Assembly (NCBI RefSeq): GCF_001293465.1
Contig: NZ_JSYZ01000001.1
Span: 154,774-203,788 of the forward strand
Reading direction: 5' to 3'
Source of the DNA: Pseudomonas asplenii
GTDB lineage: Bacteria > Pseudomonadota > Gammaproteobacteria > Pseudomonadales > Pseudomonadaceae
DNA length: 49,015 bases
The notes below the pieces were generated by a model. That model searched no databases and had not been told where the DNA came from. It worked only from the letters and a program-made list of their open reading frames with translations. This document shows, in pieces, positions 26,730 to 35,595 of the stretch. Numbering within the stretch: the stretch's first letter is position 1; every line of letters begins with the position of its first letter. Made by a program: the position numbers and the translations under genes.

Positions 26730-27647
26730 GTGCTGGAAATCCGTCACTTGAAAACCCTGCATGCCCTGCGTGAGGCCGACAGCCTGGTGGAGGCCGCCGA
26801 ACGCCTGCACCTGACGCAATCGGCCCTGTCCCATCAGTTCAAGGAACTGGAGGAACGCCTGGGCATGGCGTTGTTCGTGCGCAAGACCAAGCCGGTACGC
26901 TTCACCAGCGCCGGCCTGCGCCTGCTGCAACTGGCGGATGCCACCCTGCCGCTGCTGCGCGCGGCGGAGCGGGACATTTCCCGGCTGGCCGGCGGCACCG
27001 CGGGACGCCTGCACATGGCGATCGAGTGCCACAGTTGCTTCCAGTGGCTGATGCCGACCATCGACCAGTTCCGCGACGCCTGGCCGGAAGTCGAGCTGGA
27101 CCTGGCCTCCGGCTTCGCCTTCGCCCCGCTGCCCGCCCTGGCCCGCGGCGACCTGGACCTGGTGGTCACCTCAGACCCGCTGGACCTGCCAGGCCTGACC
27201 TACGTGCCGCTGTTCACCTACGAGGCGATGCTCGCGGTCGCCAACCAGCATCCCCTGGCGAGCAGGCCCTATATCGTCCCCGAGGACCTGGCCCGGGAAA
27301 CCCTGATCACCTACCCGGTGGAACGCGATCGGCTGGACATCTTCACCCGCTTCCTGGAACCGGCCGACGTCGAGCCGGCGCAGGTGCGCACCTCGGAACT
27401 GTCGGTGATGATGATGCAGTTGGTGGCCAGTGGCCGAGGCGTCTGCGGCATGCCCCACTGGGCGCTGCACGAGTACAGCTCGCGCGGCTACGTGAGGGCC
27501 AAGCGCCTGGGCGAAAAGGGCCTGTTCGCCACACTCTACGCGGCGATTCGTACGGACATGCTGGAGGTGCCCTACATGCGCGACTTCCTGCTGACAGCCA
27601 AGGACACCTCGTTCTCGACCCTCGACGGCGTCAGCGCGGTACGCTGA
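26730..27647 (+). CDS. metR: MetR, LysR-family regulator of methionine biosynthesis
   Basis: This 305-residue LysR-type regulator has an N-terminal helix-turn-helix [23 protein letters not shown] and a C-terminal periplasmic-binding-like effector domain. The opening [18 protein letters not shown] closely resembles MetR, which activates metE and related genes with homocysteine as co-effector. The GTG at 26730 is chosen: GGAG sits six bases upstream, whereas the ATG four codons earlier lacks a ribosome site. No met gene is adjacent, so it acts at a distance. Confidence 0.88.
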   Translation: MLEIRHLKTLHALREADSLVEAAERLHLTQSALSHQFKELEERLGMALFVRKTKPVRFTSAGLRLLQLADATLPLLRAAERDISRLAGGTAGRLHMAIECHSCFQWLMPTIDQFRDAWPEVELDLASGFAFAPLPALARGDLDLVVTSDPLDLPGLTYVPLFTYEAMLAVANQHPLASRPYIVPEDLARETLITYPVERDRLDIFTRFLEPADVEPAQVRTSELSVMMMQLVASGRGVCGMPHWALHEYSSRGYVRAKRLGEKGLFATLYAAIRTDMLEVPYMRDFLLTAKDTSFSTLDGVSAVR

Positions 27648-27654
27648 AACGACA

Positions 27655-27681
27655 ACGGGGCGAGCCTTGCGCTCACCCCGT
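27655..27681 (+). terminator. Terminator of metR
   Basis: ACGGGGCGAGC (27655-27665) pairs with GCTCACCCCGT (27671-27681) with one mismatch and a five-base loop, eight bases after the metR stop. CGCTTTCC follows. It lies between convergent genes and may work in both directions. Confidence 0.6.
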
Positions 27682-27707
27682 CGCTTTCCACCACGGGCTT
27701 TCCCGGC

Positions 27708-28346
27708 TCAGGCCGAACGGCGCTGCTCGAACATCAGCCGCACGGCCAGGCCGCCCAGCACGAAGCCCATGACATAACGTTGCAGCGCCAGCCAGCGCGG
27801 GTTGTGCTTGAACCAGCTGGCCAGGCCGCCGGCAAACAGCGCGATCAGCAGGTTGACCGTGAAGCTCACGCTGATCTGGGTGGTGCCGAGAATCAGGCTC
27901 TGGGCGAACACCGAGCCGTGCTCCGGGCTGATGAACTGCGGAAACACCGAGAGGTAGAACACCGCGATCTTCGGGTTCAGGGCACTGGTGAGAAACCCCA
28001 TGGTCATCAACCGCAACGGGGAGTCCGGTGGCAACTGGCGCGGCTCGAACGGCGAGCGCGCGCCGGGCCTGAGCGCCTGCCAGGCCAGCCACAGCAGGTA
28101 CAGCGCACCGGCCCACTTGAGCACCTCATAGGCCAGCGGCACGGCCATGAACACTGCGGTCAAACCCAGTGCCGCGGCAAACAGGTGAACGAAGAAGCCG
28201 CCCACCACGCCCAACAGCGACACCACCCCGGCCTTGGGCCCCTGGCAGATCGAGCGGGAGATCAGGTAGATCATGTTCGGTCCCGGGGTCAGGACCATCA
28301 ACAGCGAAGCGGCAGCGAAGATCAGCAGGTCTTGAAGCGCAATCAT
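27708..28346 (-). CDS. LysE/RhtB family amino acid exporter
   Basis: This 212-residue inner membrane protein has about six helices. The N-terminal family signature LTPGPNMIYLISRS is present, as is the central segment FLTSALNPKIAVFYLSVFPQF. Relatives export lysine, threonine, homoserine or their lactones. The ATG at 28346 (MIALQDLLIF) begins the first helix; earlier starts run into the NUDIX gene. It is 23 bases downstream of the NUDIX gene on the same strand and probably co-transcribed. Confidence 0.9.
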   Translation of the reverse strand: MIALQDLLIFAAASLLMVLTPGPNMIYLISRSICQGPKAGVVSLLGVVGGFFVHLFAAALGLTAVFMAVPLAYEVLKWAGALYLLWLAWQALRPGARSPFEPRQLPPDSPLRLMTMGFLTSALNPKIAVFYLSVFPQFISPEHGSVFAQSLILGTTQISVSFTVNLLIALFAGGLASWFKHNPRWLALQRYVMGFVLGGLAVRLMFEQRRSA

Positions 28347-28369
28347 GGGCAGTCCCTGTGCGGTGTCGA

Positions 28370-28798
28370 TCAGGCGGTGGGTTCCAGCGAAGCCCGATAG
28401 AACGGCAGGATCAGGTCCCGTGTCAATGGCGCCAGGCACAGGTTGCCGTCGCCCGCCGGATCGATCCACACCACTTCCTCGATCTCGGCCGCAGGTTCCA
28501 CGGTTTCGGCGACGTGCAACTGGAACAGCTCGGCCTGCACCTCGAAGCCCGGCTCGTTGGCCGCGGGAGCGGAAAACCGGCCGAGGTAGCGGGCGTCAGC
28601 GGGATCGACCCGCAACCCCAGTTCCTCCTCGAGTTCGCGGGCCAGGGCGTGCGCCGGCTGCTCATGGGGTTCGATCTTGCCACCCGGCTGCATGAAGGCC
28701 TGGGTGCCACGCTTGCGCACCAGCAGGGTACGGCCATCGGGGCCGATCAGCAGGGCCGCGGCGATACGGATAGTCTTGGAGGCAGCAGAAACAGTCAT
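28370..28798 (-). CDS. NUDIX hydrolase
   Basis: This 142-residue protein has a complete NUDIX box, G-x5-E-x7-RELEEELGL, at about residues 40-62 (GKIEPHEQPAHALARELEEE). It coordinates divalent metal for cleaving nucleoside diphosphate-linked compounds. The substrate could be an oxidised nucleotide or another X-diphosphate; nothing nearby settles this. Two hairpins separate it from the receiver/HD-GYP gene upstream, and the LysE-type gene follows by 23 bases. Confidence 0.88.
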   Translation of the reverse strand: MTVSAASKTIRIAAALLIGPDGRTLLVRKRGTQAFMQPGGKIEPHEQPAHALARELEEELGLRVDPADARYLGRFSAPAANEPGFEVQAELFQLHVAETVEPAAEIEEVVWIDPAGDGNLCLAPLTRDLILPFYRASLEPTA

Positions 28799-28809
28799 GG
28801 CGTCAACGC

Positions 28810-28834
28810 GATCCTGGCAAAAGCCGGCAGGATC
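28810..28834. repeat. Inverted repeat upstream of the NUDIX gene
   Basis: GATCCTG (28810-28816) and CAGGATC (28828-28834) form a perfect seven-base dyad 12 bases upstream of the NUDIX start codon. It could be an operator or a translation-limiting hairpin in the mRNA leader. Confidence 0.4.
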
Positions 28835-28850
28835 ACACCCGTGCGGGAAA

Positions 28851-28881
28851 CTGGCAAGCCCACCGAAAGCAGGCTTGCCAG
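28851..28881 (-). terminator. Terminator of the receiver/HD-GYP gene
   Basis: CTGGCAAGCC (28851-28860) and GGCTTGCCAG (28872-28881) form a perfect ten-base stem with an 11-base loop. It begins seven bases after the minus-strand stop codon. On the minus strand it is followed by TTTCCC, a short T run. Confidence 0.65.
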
Positions 28882-28888
28882 GCCGGGT

Positions 28889-30229
28889 TCAGGTGGCCTG
28901 CTCCAGTGGCGAGACCTCCTCGGGCACCTTGACGAACACGCTGTACTTGGCGCCCTCCATGGCCTCGAAACCGATCAGTTTCTCCACCAGTGGCGCACTC
29001 AGGACCTTGCCGGCATTGAGCAACAGCATGCCGTTGTCGGCATTGAGGTTGCGGGCCAGGACCATGCCCGCCTCCAACTCGCGTGTGCCCAGCACCTTGA
29101 CCGTCGGATCGCCGGTGGTGACATCGCTCAGGTGCTCGGCACAGACCCGGACGAATTCCTCCACCAGCCCGGGATCGTAGAGTCGCCCGGCATACTTGCG
29201 GATGAACAGCAGGGCTTCGTCGCTGTTCAGCCGCCGCTCGAGAATCAGCCCGTGCTGCAGCTCGACGAAATCGACCGCCAGCTTCAGCACCCGGGAGCCC
29301 AGGGGAATCGCCTCGCCCTTGAGATGATCGGGAAAACCGGTGCCATCCCAGCGTTCCTGATGGTGCAGGATCAGCCGGGCCGCGTCCTGCATCGGCTCCA
29401 GCGTCATCAGCAGCGATTCGCTCTGCTTGGGATAACCGCGATAACGCTCACGCTCGGTATGGTGCAACTGGTCGGCCGGTGCGCCCATCATGCCGTCCGT
29501 CCAACCCATCTTGCCGATATTGTGCAGGGCCGCGGCCATGGCCAGGTTGCGGCTGTCGGTCTCGTCTTGGCCGGTGGCCTTGCACCAGGCCCGCACCAGG
29601 TCGATCACCGCCCGGTTGGTCTGCTTGTCCTTGGGCAGGCGCCACTCGACCATCCGCGAAAACACCTCGGCGGTCACCGCGTAGCTGCGCTTGAGCTCTT
29701 CATAGGCCAGGTCGAGCATGTCGGCGGTCTGCTGGACTTCGCTGGTACGCGCCAGCACGCGTTTTTCCAGGGTGGCGTTGAGCTGTTGCAACTGCTTGTT
29801 CTGCTCCCGGGCCAGCGCCTGCAGGCGCTGGCGCTCGCGCTCGGAGTGCTGGAAGGCCAGGGCCTGGCGCACCGTCAGCGTCAGTTCCTCGTCATTCCAG
29901 GGTTTGCTGAGATAGCGGTAGATCCGCCCTTCGTTGATCGCCTTGGTGATCATGTCCAGGTCGGCATAGCCGGTCAGCAGAATCCGCAGGGTCGACGGAT
30001 ACAGGTCATGAATGCGTGCCAGCAGGGTCGCACCATCCATGTTCGGCATGCGCGCATCGCTGATGACCAGGTCGACGGGCTGCTCGGCCAGGATCTCCAG
30101 CGCCCGCGCCCCGCTGTCGGCCAGGACCAGTTCATAGGGTTGACTGCGCAGCAGGCGCCGCAGGCTGTTGAGAATCGACTCCTCGTCATCGACCAGCAGG
30201 ATACGGGGTCTGACGGCGGATTCATCCAT
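28889..30229 (-). CDS. Response regulator with degenerate HD-GYP-like output domain
   Basis: This 446-residue protein has a normal receiver (phosphoacceptor D58 in VISDARMPNMDG) and a coiled coil (about 130-185). An RpfG-type output domain follows. Its metal motif reads H236-N237-IGK instead of HDIGK. The usual HP segment is ERYRGYPKQS, while HHQERWDGTGFPDHLKG is well kept. Family members hydrolyse cyclic di-GMP; loss of the metal-binding aspartate makes activity doubtful, and a binding or protein-interaction role is possible. The ATG at 30229 is preceded by GAGG, which lies inside the alternative upstream start. It is divergent from the GGDEF/EAL operon. Confidence 0.85.
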   Translation of the reverse strand: MDESAVRPRILLVDDEESILNSLRRLLRSQPYELVLADSGARALEILAEQPVDLVISDARMPNMDGATLLARIHDLYPSTLRILLTGYADLDMITKAINEGRIYRYLSKPWNDEELTLTVRQALAFQHSERERQRLQALAREQNKQLQQLNATLEKRVLARTSEVQQTADMLDLAYEELKRSYAVTAEVFSRMVEWRLPKDKQTNRAVIDLVRAWCKATGQDETDSRNLAMAAALHNIGKMGWTDGMMGAPADQLHHTERERYRGYPKQSESLLMTLEPMQDAARLILHHQERWDGTGFPDHLKGEAIPLGSRVLKLAVDFVELQHGLILERRLNSDEALLFIRKYAGRLYDPGLVEEFVRVCAEHLSDVTTGDPTVKVLGTRELEAGMVLARNLNADNGMLLLNAGKVLSAPLVEKLIGFEAMEGAKYSVFVKVPEEVSPLEQAT

Positions 30230-30473
30230 GGCGCACCTCATGTCGTCGTGGGCTGCAGATTGCGGGACCCCCGAATGGCTGGCGATCCCTGTCCTCGCCC
30301 TAAGGGTAGATGCTTTTGCGCCATGTGATCGGGGATCGACCCAACTTCGCCAGCACCGCGACAAAACTGCATCTATGCTGCAAGCAGTCGAGCGCGCATT
30401 CGCTGTGTAGCCTGGGAAAAGGACCTCTTTGTATGCGTTCAGTGCATTTCAACCGGCTGGCAGGGACGTCGCG
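30230..30473. promoter_or_regulatory. Divergent control region of the signalling island
   Basis: These 244 bases separate two divergent signalling genes. A CTATGCT at 30373-30379 resembles a stationary-phase (sigma-S) -10 element for the plus-strand operon, but no convincing -35 accompanies it. I see no strong dyad, sigma-54 site or small gene here. Confidence 0.3.
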
Positions 30474-32726
30474 ATGAGCACGATCAACCGTCGTATCCTG
30501 ATCATCGACGACACCGTGTCCATTCACGAGGACTTCCGCAAGATCCTCTGCCCTGGAGGGGGCGTAGACGACCTGCAAGCGGCCGAGCAGGCGCTGTTCG
30601 GCGATAGCGTCAGCCGCCTGGAGCACGTCTTCGAGCTGGACTCGGCCTTCCAGGGCCGCGAAGGCCTGGCCAGGGTCGAGCAGGCGCTGGAGCAGGGCCG
30701 GCCGTACGCCATGGCCTTCATCGACATGCGCATGCCGCCGGGCTGGGATGGCCTGGAGACCATCGAACGGCTCTGGCAGGTCGATCCCAAGCTGCAGGTC
30801 GCGCTGTGCACCGCCTTCTCCGACTACTCGCTGGAGGACATGAACGCCCGCGTCGAGATGGGCGATCGCCTGCTGATCCTGAAAAAACCCTTCGATGCGA
30901 TCGAGATCCGCCAGATGGCCAGTGCCCTGACCGTCAAATGGCAGATGACCGAGGACGCCGAGCTGAAGATGGACCAGCTCGAACAGGCCGTCGAGGAACG
31001 CACCCGCGAGCTGTCCGACGCCAACATCATCGTGCAGAACAGCCCGACCATCCTCTATCGCCTGCGCGGCGAACCTTCGTTCCCGCTGATGTACATCTCC
31101 CACAACATCACCAAGTTCGGCCACGTGGCCAAGGACCTGGTGGCCTCCAGCGACTGGACCCGGGAACTGATCCACGAGGAGGACCAGCCCAAGGTCGACG
31201 CCGCCATGGCCCGGGTGCTGGACAGGGATGCCCAGGGCGCCTCCATCGAGTTTCGCCTGCGTACCGGCGACGACCAGTGGCGCTGGGTGGAGAACCGCTA
31301 CGTACCGGTACGCGACGCCGAAGGCCGGCTGCTGGAGGTCGAAGGCATCATCATCGACATCACCGAGCGCAAGGCTGCCGAGGAAAAGATCGCCCAGCTC
31401 GCCCGTACCGACGGGCTCACCGGGCTGGCCAACCGCTCGACCATGATCGAGCGGCTGCACCAGAGCTTTGCCGCCGCCCAGCGCGGCGCCTCGCCGTTCG
31501 CGGTGTTCTACCTCGACCTCGACCACTTCAAGCGGATCAACGACACCCTGGGCCATCCGGTCGGTGACCTACTGCTGCAGGAAGTGTCCCAGCGTATCAG
31601 GCGTTGCACCCGCGAAGGCGATGTGGTCGCCCGACTGGGGGGCGACGAGTTCGCGATCCTGCAGACGGAAATGAACGATCCGTCCATTTCCGGCGCCCTG
31701 GCGGCGAGAATCCGCAATGCCCTGGTCGAACCCTACAGCCTCGATGGCAACGAGGTGCGGATTTCCGTGAGCATCGGCATCAGCACCTACGCCGCCGACA
31801 GCGAAAGCGCCGACACCCTGCTGGTGCAGGCCGACATGGCGCTGTACCGCTCCAAGGAAAAGGGCCGCAACCAGTACCACTTCCACTCCGAGGAGATCAA
31901 CCAGGAGGTCAGCGAGCGGGTCGCCATCGCCAACGACCTGAGGGAAGCCATCAATCAGGATCAGCTGGAACTGCACTACCTGCCGGAAGTCGACCTCACC
32001 ACCGGCAAAATCCTCGGCATGGAGGCGCTGGTGCGCTGGAACCATCCCCAGCGCGGCCTGCTCGGGGCCGACGTGTTCATACCGGCTGCGGAAAAGACCG
32101 GCACCATCGTCGCCCTCGGCCACTGGGTGCTGGACCACGCCTGCCAGCAGATGCGCCAGTGGCGCGACGAGGGCGTGGCACCGCCGGTGATCGCGATCAA
32201 CCTGTCGCTGGCCCAGCTCAAGAGCGGTGGCGAACTGTTGAACGATGTTGTCGAGACCACCGCCCGCTGGGGGCTGTCGCCATCGGACCTGGAGTTCGAT
32301 GTCACCGAGGCGACCCTGGCCCAGACCAAGTGGACGCAGAACGACGTATTGCCGCGCCTGCGCGAACTCGGGGTGAAGATCGCCATCGACGATTTCGGTA
32401 CCGACTACTCCTCCTTCGACTACCTCAAGACCTACCGGGTCAATCACCTGAAGCTGGCACAGTCGTTCATCAACCATGCCACCCAGGATGCCGACAGCGC
32501 CACCACCCTCAAGGCCATCATCAACTTCGCCCGCGAGATAGGCGTCGGCATCATCGCCGAAGGCGTGGAAACCCTGGAGCAGCGCAGCTCGCTGATGTCC
32601 ACCGGCTCACCGATGACCGCCCAGGGTTATTACTTCAGCAAGGCCGTCGATAGCCACGAGGCCGCCCGGCTGCTGCAGCGGGGCACCATCGCTCCGCAGG
32701 CCCGGCAAGACTCCGGGAGGCCGTGA
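30474..32726 (+). CDS. Receiver-PAS-GGDEF-EAL cyclic di-GMP protein
   Basis: This 750-residue protein has an enlarged receiver (D84 in AFIDMRMPPGWDG, about 30 residues later than usual), a coiled coil, PAS (about 185-300), GGDEF (about 305-470) and EAL (about 490-735). GGDEF at 389-393 is intact with an inhibitory RxxD site (REGD, 380-383), so it should make cyclic di-GMP. The EAL part keeps MEALVRW, NLS, DVTE, DDFGT and AEGVE, but has DFGTD for DFGTG, KLAQSF for KIDQSF and HYLPE for HYQPK. Phosphodiesterase activity is therefore uncertain. The ATG at 30474 has AGGGA upstream. The stop overlaps the next start (TGATG). Confidence 0.92.
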   Translation: MSTINRRILIIDDTVSIHEDFRKILCPGGGVDDLQAAEQALFGDSVSRLEHVFELDSAFQGREGLARVEQALEQGRPYAMAFIDMRMPPGWDGLETIERLWQVDPKLQVALCTAFSDYSLEDMNARVEMGDRLLILKKPFDAIEIRQMASALTVKWQMTEDAELKMDQLEQAVEERTRELSDANIIVQNSPTILYRLRGEPSFPLMYISHNITKFGHVAKDLVASSDWTRELIHEEDQPKVDAAMARVLDRDAQGASIEFRLRTGDDQWRWVENRYVPVRDAEGRLLEVEGIIIDITERKAAEEKIAQLARTDGLTGLANRSTMIERLHQSFAAAQRGASPFAVFYLDLDHFKRINDTLGHPVGDLLLQEVSQRIRRCTREGDVVARLGGDEFAILQTEMNDPSISGALAARIRNALVEPYSLDGNEVRISVSIGISTYAADSESADTLLVQADMALYRSKEKGRNQYHFHSEEINQEVSERVAIANDLREAINQDQLELHYLPEVDLTTGKILGMEALVRWNHPQRGLLGADVFIPAAEKTGTIVALGHWVLDHACQQMRQWRDEGVAPPVIAINLSLAQLKSGGELLNDVVETTARWGLSPSDLEFDVTEATLAQTKWTQNDVLPRLRELGVKIAIDDFGTDYSSFDYLKTYRVNHLKLAQSFINHATQDADSATTLKAIINFAREIGVGIIAEGVETLEQRSSLMSTGSPMTAQGYYFSKAVDSHEAARLLQRGTIAPQARQDSGRP

Positions 32727-34600
32727 TGGACACCCTGACCGGCGCCGCCAACCGGCGCATTCTGATCATCGACGACACCGCTTCGATTCATCAGGACTAC
32801 CGCAAGATCCTCGGCCCGGAAGAAGAGGAAGACTTGAGCCTGGAGTCGACCGAAACCCTGCTGTTCGGCGTCGACCAACCGCAACGCCAGGTCTTCGAGC
32901 TGGACTCGGCCTACCAGGGCCAGGAGGCCCTGGAACTGGTCCGGCTGGCCCAGGCCGCCAACCGGCCCTACGCCATGGCCTTCATCGATATGCGCATGCC
33001 GCCGGGCTGGGACGGTCTGGAAACCATCGAACAGCTGTGGAAAGTCGACCCCCACCTGCAGGTCGCCCTGTGCACCGCCTACTCGGACTACTCCTGGGAA
33101 TCGATGGCCGACCGCCTGGCCTTCGGCGACCAGTTGCTGATCCTGAAGAAACCCTTCGACAGCCTGGAAATCCGCCAGATGGCCAGCGCCCTGACCTGGA
33201 AATGGCAACTGGCCCGGGACATGGCCACGCGCATGAGCGAACTGGAGCGGACCGTCGAGGAGCGCGTCCAGGAACTGCTGCATGTCTCGCGCCTGCTGCA
33301 GTTCGACGTGCTCACCGAACTGCCCAACAGCACCCTGCTGGTCGACCGGCTCAGCCAGGCGATTGCCCTGGCCAAGCGGCACGACGAACAGACCGCGGTC
33401 ATGTTCATCGGCCTGGATCGCTTCAAGCGCATCAACAATGCCCTGGGCCACCCCGTCGGCGACGAAATGCTCAAGCATGTGGCTCGCTGCCTGATCGGCG
33501 CCTTGCGTCAGTCGGACTCGGTGTTTCGCTATGGCTCCGACGAATTCGTCCTGGTACTGCCCGATATCGCCCACCCGCACCAGACCAACGGCATCGCGCA
33601 AAAGATCCTCAATGCCGTGAACACCCCACTGGAAGTGGCCGGGCATGCCCTGCGGGTCACCGCGAGCATGGGCATCAGCCTGTACCCGGGCGATGGCGAA
33701 GAGGCGCTGGGCCTGGTCAAGAAGGCCGAAACGGCCATGCGCAACACCAAGGAAGAAGGGCATGGCAACTTCGGCTTCTTCATTGAGGACATGAACTTGC
33801 GTGCGCGTCGGCAACAGTCCATCGAGTCGGGCATTCGCCTGGCCCTGGAGCGCGACGAATTCGTGCTGCACTACCAGCCCAAACTGGACCTCAGGCGCGG
33901 CCAAGTGGTCGGTGCGGAGGCGCTGATTCGCTGGCTGCACCCGGAGCGCGGCTGGATCTTCCCCGGCGATTTCATTCCCGTGGCCGAGGACAGCGGACTG
34001 ATCGTTCCACTGAGCCGCTGGGTGGTCGGACAGGCCTGCCGCCAGGCCAAGGCCTGGCAGGAGCAGGGTCTGGGCCGGCTGATCATGTCGGTGAATGTGT
34101 CGGCCATCGATTTCCGCCAACGGGACTACCTCGACAGAATCCGCCAGGTGCTCGAGGAAACCGGGTTGGACCCGCACTGCCTGGAGCTGGAAATCACCGA
34201 AAGCATCCTGATGCAGAACATCGACGCCACGCTCGAGGTGCTGCACGCGCTCAAGGCCCTGGGCATTCGCCTGGCGATCGACGACTTCGGCACCGGTTAT
34301 TCCAGCCTCAGCTACCTGCGGCGCTTTCCCGTCGATGTGCTGAAGATCGACCAGTCGTTCGTGCGCAATCTCGCCGGAGACCAAAATGATGCGGCGCTGG
34401 TCAGCGCGATCATCAGCCTGGGCAAGAGCCTGAACCTGAACACCATTGCCGAAGGCGTCGAGACCCGCGAGCAACTGGACTTTCTCAAGGCCCATGCCTG
34501 TGAAGAGGTGCAGGGCTACTACTTCAGCAAAGCCGTCGAAGCCAACGCGTTCGCCAGCTTGTTACAGGACTGGCGGGAAAAAGCACCGGGACAGGACTGA
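32726..34600 (+). CDS. Receiver-degenerate GGDEF-EAL phosphodiesterase
   Basis: This 624-residue paralogue of the preceding protein lacks PAS. The receiver has D88 in AFIDMRMPPGWDG and an acidic insert (PEEEEDLSLE, 31-40). The GGDEF domain is inactive by sequence: the signature is GSDEF (270-274) and the metal aspartate before LDRFKRIN is glycine. The EAL domain is complete (EALIRW, NVS, EITES, DDFGTGYSS, KIDQSF, EGVET), so hydrolysis of cyclic di-GMP is the expected activity. GGGAGG lies five bases before the ATG. Together with the upstream gene it could set opposing synthesis and breakdown. Confidence 0.92.
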   Translation: MDTLTGAANRRILIIDDTASIHQDYRKILGPEEEEDLSLESTETLLFGVDQPQRQVFELDSAYQGQEALELVRLAQAANRPYAMAFIDMRMPPGWDGLETIEQLWKVDPHLQVALCTAYSDYSWESMADRLAFGDQLLILKKPFDSLEIRQMASALTWKWQLARDMATRMSELERTVEERVQELLHVSRLLQFDVLTELPNSTLLVDRLSQAIALAKRHDEQTAVMFIGLDRFKRINNALGHPVGDEMLKHVARCLIGALRQSDSVFRYGSDEFVLVLPDIAHPHQTNGIAQKILNAVNTPLEVAGHALRVTASMGISLYPGDGEEALGLVKKAETAMRNTKEEGHGNFGFFIEDMNLRARRQQSIESGIRLALERDEFVLHYQPKLDLRRGQVVGAEALIRWLHPERGWIFPGDFIPVAEDSGLIVPLSRWVVGQACRQAKAWQEQGLGRLIMSVNVSAIDFRQRDYLDRIRQVLEETGLDPHCLELEITESILMQNIDATLEVLHALKALGIRLAIDDFGTGYSSLSYLRRFPVDVLKIDQSFVRNLAGDQNDAALVSAIISLGKSLNLNTIAEGVETREQLDFLKAHACEEVQGYYFSKAVEANAFASLLQDWREKAPGQD

Positions 34601-34635
34601 ACGCCCCACGACCCTTACAGCCAGGGAAGCCTGCA

Positions 34636-35595
34636 ATGTCACTTCGCCGATTGCTCGTGCTGCTACTGCTCGCCAGCGCCTGGGGCCAGCCCGCGCTGTC
34701 GGCGCCACTGGACGAACCGCTCAAGCCCCTGCCGGACATCCCCCAGCAGGACCCGCGCCAGGTCGAACTGGGCCGCCAGCTGTTCAACGAAAAACGCCTG
34801 TCGATCAACGACAGCCTGTCCTGCGCCACCTGCCACCAACTGGACAAGGGCGGGGTCGACGACAAACCGTTGTCCGTCGGTTTCCATGGCGAGACCGTCG
34901 CGGTCAATACCCCCACGGTGTTCAACGCGGCGCTGAACTTCAGGCAGTTCTGGAACGGCCGGGCCGACAGCCTGGAGGACCAGGCCGGCCAGGTCCTGCT
35001 GAGTCCAATCGAGATGGGCAACAACTGGCCGAACATCATCGATACCCTGGTCAAGGACCCGGCCTACAAGGCGGCCTTCGCCGCGGCCTACCGCGATGGC
35101 GTGACCGAGGCCAACGTGCGCAACGCCCTGGCCACCTACGAACGTACCCTGCTGACGCCCAACTCGCGCTTCGACCAGTACCTCAAGGGCAACACCGACA
35201 TCCTCAGCCTCGACGAGAAGTACGGCTACCAGCGCTTCAAGGACTATGGCTGCATCGCCTGCCACCAGGGCGTGAACATCGGTGGCAACATGTTCCAGAA
35301 GTTCGGCGTGATGGGCGACTACTTCAAGGCCCGCGGCAACCCGACCGCAGCCGACGACGGGCGCTTCCTGGTCACCGGGGACGAGGACGACCGGCATGTC
35401 TTCAAGGTGCCCAGCCTGCGCAACGTGGCCCTCACCGCCCCCTACTTCCATGACAGCTCGGCCAAGACCCTCGAGGACGCAGTCGACGTGATGTTCACCT
35501 ATCAGTTGGGGCGCATCCCCTCGGCCGAGGACAAGCGCCTGATCGTGCTGTTTCTCAAGACACTGACCGGTGAACAGGGAGGCAAGCCGCAATGA
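34636..35595 (+). CDS. Periplasmic di-haem cytochrome c peroxidase
   Basis: This 319-residue precursor has a signal peptide (1-23, ending ALSA) and two haem c motifs, C63-ATCH67 and C206-IACH210. The family of bacterial cytochrome c peroxidases and MauG reduces hydrogen peroxide or uses high-valent haem for oxidation. Conserved features are GRQLFNEKRLS, NTPTVFNAALN, FWNGRADSLEDQ and the second-domain methionine region NMFQKFGVM. Its stop codon overlaps the start of the sensor kinase gene (ATGA), so the two are made together. Linking a peroxidase to a signalling operon suggests redox or peroxide sensing in the periplasm. Confidence 0.93.
   Translation: MSLRRLLVLLLLASAWGQPALSAPLDEPLKPLPDIPQQDPRQVELGRQLFNEKRLSINDSLSCATCHQLDKGGVDDKPLSVGFHGETVAVNTPTVFNAALNFRQFWNGRADSLEDQAGQVLLSPIEMGNNWPNIIDTLVKDPAYKAAFAAAYRDGVTEANVRNALATYERTLLTPNSRFDQYLKGNTDILSLDEKYGYQRFKDYGCIACHQGVNIGGNMFQKFGVMGDYFKARGNPTAADDGRFLVTGDEDDRHVFKVPSLRNVALTAPYFHDSSAKTLEDAVDVMFTYQLGRIPSAEDKRLIVLFLKTLTGEQGGKPQ

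Noticed and set aside
28169..30328. A 719-codon plus-strand open frame opposite the NUDIX and receiver/HD-GYP genes
   Set aside because: Both minus-strand genes have clear catalytic or receiver motifs, terminators and ribosome sites; the plus frame has none.
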